Shown here piece by piece: positions 56,118 through 64,000 of a stretch of DNA of 64,000 nt. Each line of letters begins with the position of its first letter. The first letter of the stretch is position 1. Under the pieces are notes generated by a model. It worked only from the letters and a program-made list of their open reading frames with translations. It searched no databases and was not told the origin of the DNA. This stretch comes from Poseidonocella sedimentorum (lineage in GTDB: Bacteria > Pseudomonadota > Alphaproteobacteria > Rhodobacterales > Rhodobacteraceae), in contig NZ_FOYI01000003.1 of assembly GCF_900116005.1 (NCBI RefSeq), positions 1 through 64,000 of the forward strand. Reading direction: 5' to 3'. The translations under genes and the position numbers were made by a program.

Positions 56118-58847
56118 ATGAGCGATACATCAAAGCAAGACGGCGCGCTCAGTCAGGAAGAACTTGACGAGCTGGTCGCCTCCTCCGACACGGGCGGGCG
56201 TTCGCCGCAAGGCCCGGTCGGCACATTCATTCTTCTTGTGGCCCTCGTGTGGTCGCTGTTCCAGCTCTGGATCGCCTCGCCGATCCCCTTCATGATCGGC
56301 GCCGGGGTCTTCAACGACACCGAGGCCCGCTCGATCCACCTCGCCTTCGCGCTCTTCCTCGCCTTCGCCGCCTATCCCGCGGCGCGCAGCCCGGTCCAGC
56401 TGGGCCTTGCCATCGGCGTTCCGGCCATGCTTGCGATCCTGTTCATGGTGGGCGCCAAGGACGGGGTTGCCGTCTGGTGGATCCCGATCCCCGCGATCCT
56501 GCTCATTGGCGCGGTGTTCCTCGGCTCGCCCAAGGACCGCATCCCGCCCTGGGAATGGGCGCTTGCCGTGGTCGGGGCCGCCGCCGCGCTCTACCTCTAT
56601 TTCTTCTATGACGGCATCGCCACGCGGGTGGGCGCGCCGATCATGCAGGATTACGTCGTGGCGGTCATCGGCCTGATGCTCCTGCTGGAGGCCACGCGCC
56701 GCTCATTGGGGCCTGCGCTCATGATCGTGGCGACGGTCTTCCTCGCCTATACCTTCCTCGGGCCGATGATGCCCGGGATCATCGCGCACAAGGGCAACAG
56801 CCTCTCGGAAGTCGTGAACCACCAGTGGATCACCACCGAGGGCGTCTTCGGCATTGCGCTCGGGGTTTCGACCTCCTTCGTCTTCCTGTTTGTTCTCTTC
56901 GGCTCGCTTCTCGACAAGGCCGGCGCGGGCAACTACTTCATTCAGGTCGCCTTTTCGCTCATGGGCCACATGCGCGGCGGGCCGGCCAAGGCGGCGGTTG
57001 TCTCCTCGGCCATGACCGGGCTCATCTCGGGCTCATCCATCGCCAACGTGGTCACCACCGGGACCTTCACCATTCCGCTGATGAAACGCGTGGGCTTTTC
57101 CTCCGAAAAGGCCGGCGCGGTCGAGGTGGCCTCGTCAGTCAACGGCCAGATCATGCCGCCGGTGATGGGCGCCGCCGCCTTTCTCATGGTCGAATATGTG
57201 GGCATTCCCTATTTCGACGTGGTCAAACACGCCTTCGTTCCGGCCGTGATTTCCTACATTGCGCTGGTCTACATCGTCCACCTCGAGGCGATGAAAGCCG
57301 GGCTTGAGGGCCTGCCGCGCTCCTACGTCCCGGGCCCGCTCCTGCGCCGCCTCGTCGGGACGGTCTTCGCGATCATCGTGGTCTGCGCTCTGTCCTTCGC
57401 GGTCTACTACGGTATGGGTTGGATCCGGCCGGCCTTCGGCTCCGCCGCGCCCTACGTGATCTTCCTCGCCCTGACGGCGGTCTATGTGGGGCTGCTCTGG
57501 GTCGCCTCGCGCGAAGAGCCGCTGGAGATGGAAGACCCCGACGCGCCGGTCACCGAACTGTCCCCCCCGGGGCCGGTGGTCCGCACGGGCCTGCACTTCA
57601 TCCTGCCGGTTGTCGTCCTCGTCTGGGCACTCATGGTGGATCGGCTTTCGCCCGGGCTCTCGGCCTTCTGGGCCTCGGCTTTCATGATCTTCATCCTCGT
57701 GACCCAACGCCCGATCCTCGCGGTCATGCGCGGCCTCGGTGATACAAGCACCGCCTTCCGCGCCGGGTTTATCGACCTGATCGACGGGCTCGTCTCGGGC
57801 GCGCGCAACATGATCGGCATCGGCATCGCCACGGCGACGGCGGGCATCATCGTCGGCGCGGTCTCCCAGACGGGCGTCGGCTCGGCGCTCGCGGATGTGG
57901 TCGAGGTGCTCTCGGGCGGCAACATCATGGCGATCCTCGTGCTGACCGCGATCCTGTCGCTGATCCTCGGGATGGGCCTGCCCACCACGGCGAACTACAT
58001 CGTCGTCTCGGCGCTGCTCGCCCCGGTGATCGTCACCCTCGGCCAGCAGAACGGGCTCATCGTGCCGCTCATCGCGGTCCACCTCTTCGTGTTCTACTTC
58101 GGGATCATGGCCGATGTGACGCCGCCGGTGGGGCTTGCCTCCTTCGCGGCCGCCGCGGTCTCTGGGGGCGATCCGATCCGGACCGGGGCCGTGGCCTTCT
58201 TCTACAGCCTGCGCACCGCGGCCCTGCCGTTCCTCTTCATCTTCAACACCGAGCTGCTGCTCATCGGGGTGAATTGGTTCCAGGGGATATTCATCTTCGT
58301 CGTGGCGACGGTGGCGATGCTGCTCTTTGCGGCGGCAACCCAAGGCTGGTTCCTCGCGCGCAACCGGTTCTACGAGACCATCGCGCTTCTGCTCATCGCC
58401 TTCACGCTCTTCCGCCCGGGGTTCTGGATGGACATGGTTTCGGCCCCGTTCGAAAACGTGGAGCCTGCGGCGATTGCCGAGGCGGCCATGGACGTGGAGC
58501 CGGGCGAGAACCTGCGCCTCACGGTCGATGGCCTCAACTCGGTGGGCGATCCCATCACCTTCACCGCGCTGCTGCCGGTGGGCGAGGGCGCGACGGGCGA
58601 GGACCGGCTTCTGGCCTCGGGGCTTGAGTACATCGTCAACCCCGACAGCGTCCTGATCGACAACGTCGGCTTCGGCAGTGCCGCCCAGACGGCGGGGCTC
58701 GATTGGGATCAGACGATCCAGGAGGTGCTGGTGCCGGTGGCGCAGCCGTCGAAATACTGGATGTTCATCCCCGCGCTTGCGCTTCTGGCGCTGGTGGTGA
58801 TGCTCCAGCGGGGCCGGTCCGGCCGCGCGCAACCGGTTGCGGCCTGA
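56118..58847 (+). CDS. TRAP transporter permease, fused DctQ-DctM type with C-terminal DUF3394-like domain
   Basis: 909 residues. The N-terminus is soluble and acidic, followed by about 20 predicted membrane helices that fuse the small (DctQ-like, about 40-200) and large (DctM, about 200-760) subunits. Typical DctM blocks are GGPAKAAVVSSAMTGLISG, SVNGQIMPPVMGAAAF and GLPTTANYIVVSALLAP. After RPGFWMDM comes a periplasmic module (about 770-870), with PDZ-like YIVNPDSVLIDNVGFGSAAQ (DUF3394-like), and a last helix. It uses an ion gradient to import the TAXI ligand. Confidence 0.93.
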   Translation: MSDTSKQDGALSQEELDELVASSDTGGRSPQGPVGTFILLVALVWSLFQLWIASPIPFMIGAGVFNDTEARSIHLAFALFLAFAAYPAARSPVQLGLAIGVPAMLAILFMVGAKDGVAVWWIPIPAILLIGAVFLGSPKDRIPPWEWALAVVGAAAALYLYFFYDGIATRVGAPIMQDYVVAVIGLMLLLEATRRSLGPALMIVATVFLAYTFLGPMMPGIIAHKGNSLSEVVNHQWITTEGVFGIALGVSTSFVFLFVLFGSLLDKAGAGNYFIQVAFSLMGHMRGGPAKAAVVSSAMTGLISGSSIANVVTTGTFTIPLMKRVGFSSEKAGAVEVASSVNGQIMPPVMGAAAFLMVEYVGIPYFDVVKHAFVPAVISYIALVYIVHLEAMKAGLEGLPRSYVPGPLLRRLVGTVFAIIVVCALSFAVYYGMGWIRPAFGSAAPYVIFLALTAVYVGLLWVASREEPLEMEDPDAPVTELSPPGPVVRTGLHFILPVVVLVWALMVDRLSPGLSAFWASAFMIFILVTQRPILAVMRGLGDTSTAFRAGFIDLIDGLVSGARNMIGIGIATATAGIIVGAVSQTGVGSALADVVEVLSGGNIMAILVLTAILSLILGMGLPTTANYIVVSALLAPVIVTLGQQNGLIVPLIAVHLFVFYFGIMADVTPPVGLASFAAAAVSGGDPIRTGAVAFFYSLRTAALPFLFIFNTELLLIGVNWFQGIFIFVVATVAMLLFAAATQGWFLARNRFYETIALLLIAFTLFRPGFWMDMVSAPFENVEPAAIAEAAMDVEPGENLRLTVDGLNSVGDPITFTALLPVGEGATGEDRLLASGLEYIVNPDSVLIDNVGFGSAAQTAGLDWDQTIQEVLVPVAQPSKYWMFIPALALLALVVMLQRGRSGRAQPVAA

Positions 58848-58860
58848 GGAGGGACTGGGA

Positions 58861-59283
58861 ATGTTCAACAAGATCCTGTTGCCGATCGATCTCGAAGAAG
58901 AGCAAAGCTGGGCCAAGGCTCTGCCCATGGCCCAACGGCTGGCCGGCGAGAGCGGGACGGTCCATCTGCTGGGGATCGTGCATGATGTGGGCTCCGCGCT
59001 TGTCGCGGGGTTCCTGCCCGAAGGCTATGAGCGCGAGGCGCTTTCCAAGATGCAGCGCCGGTTGCTGGAATTTGCCAAGGATCACGGGGCCGAAGGCCGC
59101 ATCGAGGCCCATACCGGGCACGGCCATGTTCCCGAGGTGATCTTGCGCCAGGCCAAGAAAACCGGCGCGGAACTCATCGTCATGGCGTCGCATTCGCCCG
59201 ACGATCTGCGCACCTATCTCGTGGGCTCACACGCCGACAAGGTGGTGCACAATGCCAAGATCCCGGTTCTGGTGATGCGCTAG
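58861..59283 (+). CDS. Universal stress protein A family protein (TeaD-like)
   Basis: 140 residues. The ATP-binding signature is present at the C-terminus as GSHADKVVHNAKIPVLVMR (G-2x-G-9x-G(S/T) type). It follows the permease by 13 bp. UspA proteins linked to TRAP operons, as TeaD in Halomonas, bind ATP and lower transport. That regulatory role is inferred from position. The ATG at 58861 follows GGAGG. Confidence 0.92.
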   Translation: MFNKILLPIDLEEEQSWAKALPMAQRLAGESGTVHLLGIVHDVGSALVAGFLPEGYEREALSKMQRRLLEFAKDHGAEGRIEAHTGHGHVPEVILRQAKKTGAELIVMASHSPDDLRTYLVGSHADKVVHNAKIPVLVMR

Positions 59284-59305
59284 AGCCGCGGGCCGAGGGG
59301 GCGGA

Positions 59306-59857
59306 TCAAAAGAATTCGATGTCGTCCTGCTTGGGCACGACCTTGACCGGCGACAGGTCTTCTTTCAGCGCGGCGTTGGATACGCGCTGACGCGCCTGGC
59401 CGGTGGAGGGCCAGAACCGGATCTCGCGGGCCATGCGCCCGCCGGTGTCGCCGCCCATGACGGGGATGCCCTCGCGCTGGAGGAATTCCTGTACGAACTG
59501 CGCATTGCGCGCGCCGATTCCCGAGCTATGCGCCAGCATCTGGGCCCCGCCGAAGAGCTTGGCCCGCAGTGCGCTCTTGCGCGCCCCCAGCTTGAGCAAT
59601 TCGTTGACCAGCAGTTCCATGGCGTTCACACCAAACGCCGCCGAGCGGCCGTCGAGCCGGGCCGTGGCAGGCAGGACGATATGGTTCATGCCCCCCGCGC
59701 CGCGCGCGGAATCCCACAAGCAGGCCGAGACGCAGGAGCCGAGCGTTGTCGTGATGATCGTGTCGGGACTGTCGCAAACCGCTTGCTCGCCCTGACCCAC
59801 GTAAACCGTCATTGAACCGATGCTTCGGCTGGATTGCGGATTGATCACCTGAGTCAT
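59306..59857 (-). CDS. cheD: Chemoreceptor glutamine deamidase CheD
   Basis: 183 residues. The catalytic triad is visible: C42 in TTLGSCVSACLWD, H59 in GGMNHIVLP, and T36, matching the spacing known for the CheD of Thermotoga. AKLFGGAQM and IPVMGGDTGG are further family blocks. It deamidates Gln residues on chemoreceptors to set their signalling state. No other chemotaxis gene is in the window, so it is a stand-alone copy. GAGGA precedes the ATG. It converges on the uspA gene. Confidence 0.95.
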   Translation of the reverse strand: MTQVINPQSSRSIGSMTVYVGQGEQAVCDSPDTIITTTLGSCVSACLWDSARGAGGMNHIVLPATARLDGRSAAFGVNAMELLVNELLKLGARKSALRAKLFGGAQMLAHSSGIGARNAQFVQEFLQREGIPVMGGDTGGRMAREIRFWPSTGQARQRVSNAALKEDLSPVKVVPKQDDIEFF

Positions 59858-60004
59858 GACTGGACATCCTCGTTAACAACGCCACCAACTTCGGCGGTTT
59901 TGTTGACCTTAGAGGCAGAATTCTGAATGCGAGGTAAAATCGACGCATTTTATGCAAAAGAGCGTCAAGGTGGAGGCAGCGAGCCGGACAGGTGAGCCGC
60001 CAGT

Positions 60005-61012
60005 TCAGCCGCCAGTATGGCTCATGTGGCGCGAGACGCGCCCGTCGACCGTTTGGCGCGAATAGTCGAAATCATGGCCCTTGGGCTTCAAGGCAATCGC
60101 CGCGCGGATCGCCTCTTCGAGCGGCGCGTCCATGGTCGGGAAGTTGCGCAGGGCAGGGCGCAGATCCGCCACGTCCTCCTGGCCGAGACACATGAAAAGC
60201 TCGCCGGTACAGGTCAGCCGCACGCGATTGCAGCTTTCGCAGAAATTATGCGTGAGCGGCGTGATGAAGCCGATCTTCTGGCCGGTTTCCTCGAGCCGCA
60301 CATAGCGCGCGGGGCCGCCCGTCCGCTCGGCGAGATCGGTGAGCGTGTAGCGCTCCGCGAGGCTCTGGCGCAGGTCCTTGAGCGACCAGTATTGCCCGAT
60401 CCGGCTCTCGTTGCCGATATCGCCCATCGGCATGACCTCGATCCATGTGAGGTCCATGTCGCGCGCGGCGCACCACTCGGTCATCTCGAAGAGCTCGTCC
60501 TCGTTGAACCCCTTGAGCGCCACGGCGTTGATCTTGATCCGCAGGCCCGCGCGCTGCGCGGCATCGATGCCCTTCATCACCTGTGGCAACCGGCCCCAGC
60601 GGGTCACCTCGGCGAACTTGGCCTCGTCGAGCGTGTCGAGCGACAGATTCACCCGGCGCACCCCGGCGGCATAAAGATCATCCGCGAAGCGGGCGAGCTG
60701 CGAGCCGTTGGTCGTCAGCGTCAGCTCCTTGAGCGCGCCGCTCTCCAGATGCCGGCCCATCGCGTTGAAAAACGTCATGATCCCGCGCCGTACCAGCGGT
60801 TCTCCGCCGGTGATCCGCAGCTTCTCGACCCCCAGTTTGACGAAGGTCGAACACATCCGGTCGAGCTCTTCGAGCGTCAGAAGCTCCTTCTTGGGAAGGA
60901 AGGTCATGTTTTCCGACATGCAGTAAACACAGCGGAAATCACACCGATCGGTCACAGAGACGCGCAGGTAGGTGATCGCTCTGGCGAAGGGGTCGATAAG
61001 GGGCGTGGTCAT
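60005..61012 (-). CDS. moaA: GTP 3',8-cyclase (molybdenum cofactor biosynthesis protein A)
   Basis: 335 residues, radical SAM. The first cluster binds C24, C28 and C31 (CDFRCVYC). The second Fe-S cluster uses [12 protein letters not shown] near residue 265-276. The family-defining GG C-terminus is present (SHTGG). It converts GTP to 3',8-cyclo-GTP at the start of molybdopterin synthesis. Other moa genes are not nearby. Confidence 0.97.
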   Translation of the reverse strand: MTTPLIDPFARAITYLRVSVTDRCDFRCVYCMSENMTFLPKKELLTLEELDRMCSTFVKLGVEKLRITGGEPLVRRGIMTFFNAMGRHLESGALKELTLTTNGSQLARFADDLYAAGVRRVNLSLDTLDEAKFAEVTRWGRLPQVMKGIDAAQRAGLRIKINAVALKGFNEDELFEMTEWCAARDMDLTWIEVMPMGDIGNESRIGQYWSLKDLRQSLAERYTLTDLAERTGGPARYVRLEETGQKIGFITPLTHNFCESCNRVRLTCTGELFMCLGQEDVADLRPALRNFPTMDAPLEEAIRAAIALKPKGHDFDYSRQTVDGRVSRHMSHTGG

Positions 61013-61099
61013 TGTGGCACGAGGTTAGGCCGGATCGCCGCAGGCAGCAAGGGGCGCAATCGGATTGAGCTTGGCAGGCGCTGATCCTAGGGTGCGGTC

Positions 61100-61609
61100 A
61101 TGCGTGATCCCGTTCGGCTTGTTGCCCCCGTTTCTCCGTTGCGCCCGATGGTTCTTTGCCTCGGGTTGGCCGGCCTTGGCCTTGCCGGTTGTGCCCAGAT
61201 GCCCCCAACGGGCGGCCTTCCCGGCGCCGAGGCAGACCCTGCGGCTCAGGCCGCTCCGGCCACTCCGGCGCCCCCGGCCACGGCCCGCACCGCCGAGGAG
61301 TTCGACACGACCACCGCCGAAGATCGCGCCGCGGCCCAGGCCACCACCGCGCAGCCGGCCGACGCGCCACTCGGGCGCACGATCACCAGCCTTGGGAATC
61401 CCACCGATCCGGGGTTCTGGATGGAAACGCCGCTCGTCGATGCGGTGCGGTCCGGTCGCGTCCGCGATCCCGCCACGGGCAAAAGCGTGGCTGTCGAGCT
61501 GCGCCCCGCAGGCGGCGCGGCGAGCGGGAGCCGGATTTCGCTCGCGGCGATGCGGCTTCTCGGCGCGCCCCTGACCGGGCTGCCGGAGTTGGAGGTCTTT
61601 GCCGACTAG
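61100..61609 (+). CDS. Putative lipoprotein
   Basis: 169 residues. A lipobox LAGC places the lipidated cysteine at residue 31 (or 15 if the ATG at 61148 is used). An Ala/Pro/Thr-rich linker (about 38-90) leads to a compact end with GRTITSLGNPTDPGFWMETP and GSRISLAAMRLLGAPLTGLP. Similar Rhodobacterales proteins are often labelled 'D-galactarate dehydratase'; I see no reason for such a catalytic role. It diverges from moaA. Confidence 0.7.
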   Translation: MRDPVRLVAPVSPLRPMVLCLGLAGLGLAGCAQMPPTGGLPGAEADPAAQAAPATPAPPATARTAEEFDTTTAEDRAAAQATTAQPADAPLGRTITSLGNPTDPGFWMETPLVDAVRSGRVRDPATGKSVAVELRPAGGAASGSRISLAAMRLLGAPLTGLPELEVFAD

Positions 61610-61640
61610 CCCGCGCGCGAAAGGCGCGGCAGGCCTTGAG

Positions 61641-62378
61641 TCACGACCAGTCCGAGATATTGCGCAAAGTCATGACGATGAGCGCGAGGGTCGCTACCAG
61701 AGCGATCCCGCCGATGAGCAGCGAGCCACCGCCGACATTCGCGACCACCACGGCGACAAGCGCCCAGATCACGCTCAGCCCGTAGAACGGCGTGGCCTTC
61801 CAGACTGACAGCACACCGCCCGCGATGCCCACGGCCAGCAAGAGCGACGGCACCGCCCAGACGACCGGCCCCTGCCAGAGCAGGTGGTAGCCCGCCGCCG
61901 TGACACCGAGCGCGACACAGGCCGCCGCCGTGAGCCAGCCTGCGTAAAGCGCCACCGGCGCGCGCCCGAGCCAACGGTCCGCCCCGCCACCCGAGGGCGC
62001 GCGGGCAAGGGCGGCAAGCGCCGCGATGAGCATGACCCAGATCAGGATCGTGGCCGCAATCGGCGAGAGCTTCGCCACCGGCAGCCACGTCATCCCGACG
62101 CCAAGCGAGACGAGCAGGGGTAGCCGCATCGCGCCCCAGGCCGCATCGCGCGCGCGCCGCCAAAGCCCGTAAGCCGCTCCCGCGACGAGCCAGACATAGA
62201 GCAGCCCCCAGATCGCAAAGGCATAGCCGGCGGGCTGCACGGGCGGATCGATCTGCGGGTAGGGGAATTGATCGGGCTCGAACCCGCCGAAACCCGGCAC
62301 CAGAAGCGGCGAAAGCATGAAGAGCACCGCCGCCCCAAGCACCAGCGCCGGCAAGACCTTGTCCGATCCGGCGCTCAT
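61641..62378 (-). CDS. TspO/MBR-related multi-pass membrane protein
   Basis: 245 residues with about seven membrane helices. The second helix region has [26 protein letters not shown], matching the P-x-x-x-F-x-x-W pattern of tryptophan-rich sensory proteins. It is longer than the five-helix TspO, so it belongs to the larger MBR-related group. Function unknown. Its start overlaps the serS stop by 4 bp, so the two are translated from one transcript. Confidence 0.8.
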   Translation of the reverse strand: MSAGSDKVLPALVLGAAVLFMLSPLLVPGFGGFEPDQFPYPQIDPPVQPAGYAFAIWGLLYVWLVAGAAYGLWRRARDAAWGAMRLPLLVSLGVGMTWLPVAKLSPIAATILIWVMLIAALAALARAPSGGGADRWLGRAPVALYAGWLTAAACVALGVTAAGYHLLWQGPVVWAVPSLLLAVGIAGGVLSVWKATPFYGLSVIWALVAVVVANVGGGSLLIGGIALVATLALIVMTLRNISDWS

Positions 62379-63667
62379 ATCAACGCGCCCTCGGCCGAAA
62401 TCGCCGATTTGCCCCCGACATAGGGCGAGAGCGCGGAGGGCAGGATCACCGATCCGTCTTCCTGCTGGCCATTTTCCAGAACCGCAATCAGACAGCGCCC
62501 GACCGCAAGCCCCGAGCCGTTGAGCGTATGAACAAACCGCGGCTTGCCCCCGTCGCCGGGCTTGTAGCGCGCGTTCATCCGCCGGGCCTGAAAATCGCCG
62601 GTGGTCGAAACGCTGGAAATCTCGCGATAAGCGTCCTGACCGGGGAGCCAGGCTTCGATGTCATAGGTCCGCCGCGCGCCAAATCCCATGTCGCCAGCAC
62701 AGAGGATCACGGTCCGATACGGGATTTCCAGCGCCTCCAGAATCCCCTCGGCGCAGCGCAGCATCCGCTTTTGCTCCGCATCCGATTCCTCCGGCCGCGT
62801 GATCGAGACCATCTCGACTTTCTCGAACTGATGCTGGCGCAGCATCCCCGCCGTATCCCGCCCCGCGCTCCCCGCTTCCGACCGGAAGCACAGCGTATGG
62901 CTGGTGTAGCGCCGCGGCAGATAGGCCTCCTCGATCACATGACCCGCCACGATATTGGTCAGCGTCACTTCGGACGTGGGAATGAGCCACATGCCTTCCT
63001 GCGTTTGATAGCTGTCCTCGGCGAATTTCGGCAACTGCCCGGTCCCGAGCATCGCCTCCTCGCGCACGAGCACAGGCGTGTTGACCTCGGTCAGCCCGTT
63101 CTCGTTCACATGCCGGTCGAGCATGAACTGCGCCAGCGCCCGGTGCAGCCGCGCCACCGCGCCCGACATCAGGACGAACCGGCTGCCGGAGAGCTTGGCG
63201 GCCGTCTCGAAATCCATTCCCGATGCCACGCCCGCGAGCTCATAATGCTCTTTCGGCGCAAAGTTGAAAGACCGCGGCGTCCCCCAGCGGTTGATCTCGA
63301 CATTATCCGCCTCATCGGCCCCATCGGGCACATCCTCGGCAGGCAGATTGGCGATCCGCATCAAAGCGTCCTGCAACTGCGCATCGAGATCCTTCGCCTC
63401 GGCCTGCATCCGCGCAACCTCGGCCTTCTTCTCCGACACCAGCGCCCGAAGCCGCTCGAATTCCGCCTCGTCTCCCGACGCCTTGGCCTTGCCAATGTCC
63501 TTGGAGGCCCGGTTCTGATCGGCCTGCGCGGTCTCTGCGGCGTGGATCTTCGCCCGCCGCGCCTCATCCAGCGCCAGAAGATCCGCCGAAACAGGGGACT
63601 CTCCTCGCCGTGCCAGCGCGGCGTCAAAGGCCTCGGGGGCCTCGCGCAGAGTGCGGATGTCATGCAT
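62375..63667 (-). CDS. serS: Seryl-tRNA synthetase
   Basis: 430 residues, class II. The N-terminal coiled-coil arm (about 35-100) contacts the long variable arm of tRNA-Ser. Motif 2 reads [28 protein letters not shown] and motif 3 [16 protein letters not shown]. It charges tRNA-Ser. A palindromic operator-like element lies upstream at 63784-63800. Confidence 0.97.
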   Translation of the reverse strand: MHDIRTLREAPEAFDAALARRGESPVSADLLALDEARRAKIHAAETAQADQNRASKDIGKAKASGDEAEFERLRALVSEKKAEVARMQAEAKDLDAQLQDALMRIANLPAEDVPDGADEADNVEINRWGTPRSFNFAPKEHYELAGVASGMDFETAAKLSGSRFVLMSGAVARLHRALAQFMLDRHVNENGLTEVNTPVLVREEAMLGTGQLPKFAEDSYQTQEGMWLIPTSEVTLTNIVAGHVIEEAYLPRRYTSHTLCFRSEAGSAGRDTAGMLRQHQFEKVEMVSITRPEESDAEQKRMLRCAEGILEALEIPYRTVILCAGDMGFGARRTYDIEAWLPGQDAYREISSVSTTGDFQARRMNARYKPGDGGKPRFVHTLNGSGLAVGRCLIAVLENGQQEDGSVILPSALSPYVGGKSAISAEGALI

Positions 63668-63783
63668 GGGCTCGTCCTCGCAAATGAATCACTGCCCGCG
63701 ACTTATGCAATACTTTGAAAAAGATCGTAAGCGGCCCCGTGACCCGGCCGTGATTGTTCGCCAGGCATCAAACTGTCGGCAAG

Positions 63784-63800
63784 GGTCAAACAGTTTGACC
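63784..63800. promoter_or_regulatory. 17-bp inverted repeat GGTCAAAC-A-GTTTGACC upstream of serS
   Basis: Perfect 8-bp arms around a single A, about 117 bp before the serS start. A related half-element (ATCAAACTGTCGGC) starts 18 bp to the left. GATCAAACAGTTCGAC at 8315-8330, between the DUF1638 and corrinoid genes, is nearly the same. Possibly an operator. Confidence 0.45.
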
Positions 63801-63837
63801 GATATCGAACCGTCCACCCGCTTCTTCTCTTGAGAAA

Positions 63838-63879
63838 TACTCCGGGGGAGCCTGCAAGGCAGGCGGGGGCAGAGCCCCC
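63838..63879 (-). terminator. Terminator of the gene at the right edge
   Basis: On the minus strand GGGGGC-TCT-GCCCCC, then GCCTGC-CTT-GCAGGC, then CCCCCGGAGTATTTCTC. It sits just after the stop at 63896. Paired GC hairpins ending in CCGGAGTATTT are common at gene ends in Rhodobacterales. Confidence 0.6.
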
Positions 63880-63895
63880 AACCCGCTGCCCGGAC

Positions 63896-64000
63896 CTACC
63901 CTCGACGCCGCCGGCGACCACCCGACCGGCGCCCACCCTCGGGCGCGTCTCCAGCCGGCTTGTTGAACCGGATCCACGCCCCGCCGTGCGGGTCGGAATC
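63896..64000 (-). CDS. C-terminal end of an unidentified protein (runs off the window)
   Basis: The reverse strand from the window edge reads 34 residues in frame to a TAG at 63896-63898. The visible part, PHGGAWIRFNKPAG followed by a Gly/Arg tail (GGRRSGGRRRRRG), looks like the basic end of a nucleic-acid-binding protein. The family cannot be named from this piece. A typical terminator follows at once. Confidence 0.5.
   Translation of the reverse strand, partial: DSDPHGGAWIRFNKPAGDAPEGGRRSGGRRRRRG

Noticed and set aside
57135-58928. 597-codon minus-strand frame opposite the TRAP permease
   Set aside because: His/Arg/Asp-rich composition is what antisense of membrane-helix codons gives; no hydrophobic or catalytic pattern.
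61100-61609. D-galactarate dehydratase label for the lipoprotein
   Set aside because: Far too short, carries a lipobox and a low-complexity linker, and shows no metal or catalytic residues of that enzyme.

Overview
The window is high-GC chromosomal DNA from an alphaproteobacterium. It is most likely a member of the Rhodobacterales (Roseobacter group). The evidence is an F1-ATPase zeta subunit, a methionine synthase split into separate proteins, an acrylyl-CoA reductase (AcuI) gene, an alphaproteobacterial LexA-type box, an aa3-type ctaD and a TAXI-type TRAP transporter. Most of it is housekeeping DNA. The only clear mobile DNA is at the left end, where an IS256-family element has cut into an integrase gene lying just downstream of tRNA-Cys.

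Layout. 1-790: truncated IS256 transposase, broken integrase, tRNA-Cys. 0.9-3.4 kb: PCMT-like methyltransferase, TolC-like exporter, small conserved protein, CAU tRNA. 3.6-6.5 kb: purM-purN-rnd. 6.5-7.5 kb: lipoprotein and SufE. 7.5-11.8 kb: DUF1638 protein, corrinoid protein, SplB-like radical SAM enzyme and homocysteine methyltransferase; the corrinoid and homocysteine proteins look like two parts of a split MetH. 12.2-16.4 kb: hybrid histidine kinase, ATPase zeta subunit, purC-purS-purQ. 16.5-19.6 kb: DctB/DctD-like two-component pair. 19.7-24.2 kb: UbiH-like hydroxylase, HAD phosphatase, GntR regulator, and a glycosyltransferase with a predicted c-di-GMP-binding MshEN domain. 24.3-31.3 kb: carA, yqeY-like, DEAD-box helicase, DUF2244 protein, ctaD, lipB. 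31.5 kb: tRNA-Leu(GAG). 31.8-35.7 kb: a duplicated-domain hypothetical, then copA-cueR behind a textbook CueR promoter. 35.7-41.9 kb: FtsX-type ABC transporter with a Tat-exported DUF3299 protein, alkaline phosphatase, acuI, rlmE. 42-53.3 kb: a complete glycogen cluster glgP-glgB-glgC-glgA-glgX-pgm. 53.3-59.3 kb: class III aminotransferase, TAXI TRAP binding protein, fused TRAP permease, UspA. 59.3-64 kb: cheD, moaA, a lipoprotein, a TspO-related membrane protein, serS and the C-terminal end of an unidentified gene.

Functional themes are purine synthesis (two clusters), one-carbon/methionine metabolism, glycogen turnover, copper resistance and organic-anion uptake. The points most worth following up are the MshEN-glycosyltransferase fusion, a LexA-type box in front of the radical SAM gene, a DctD homologue that lacks the GAFTGA loop, four 11-bp-phased PHO-like half-sites between phoA and acuI, and the His-rich ABC/DUF3299 cluster. 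I see no CRISPR array, secondary-metabolite cluster or clear new defence system.
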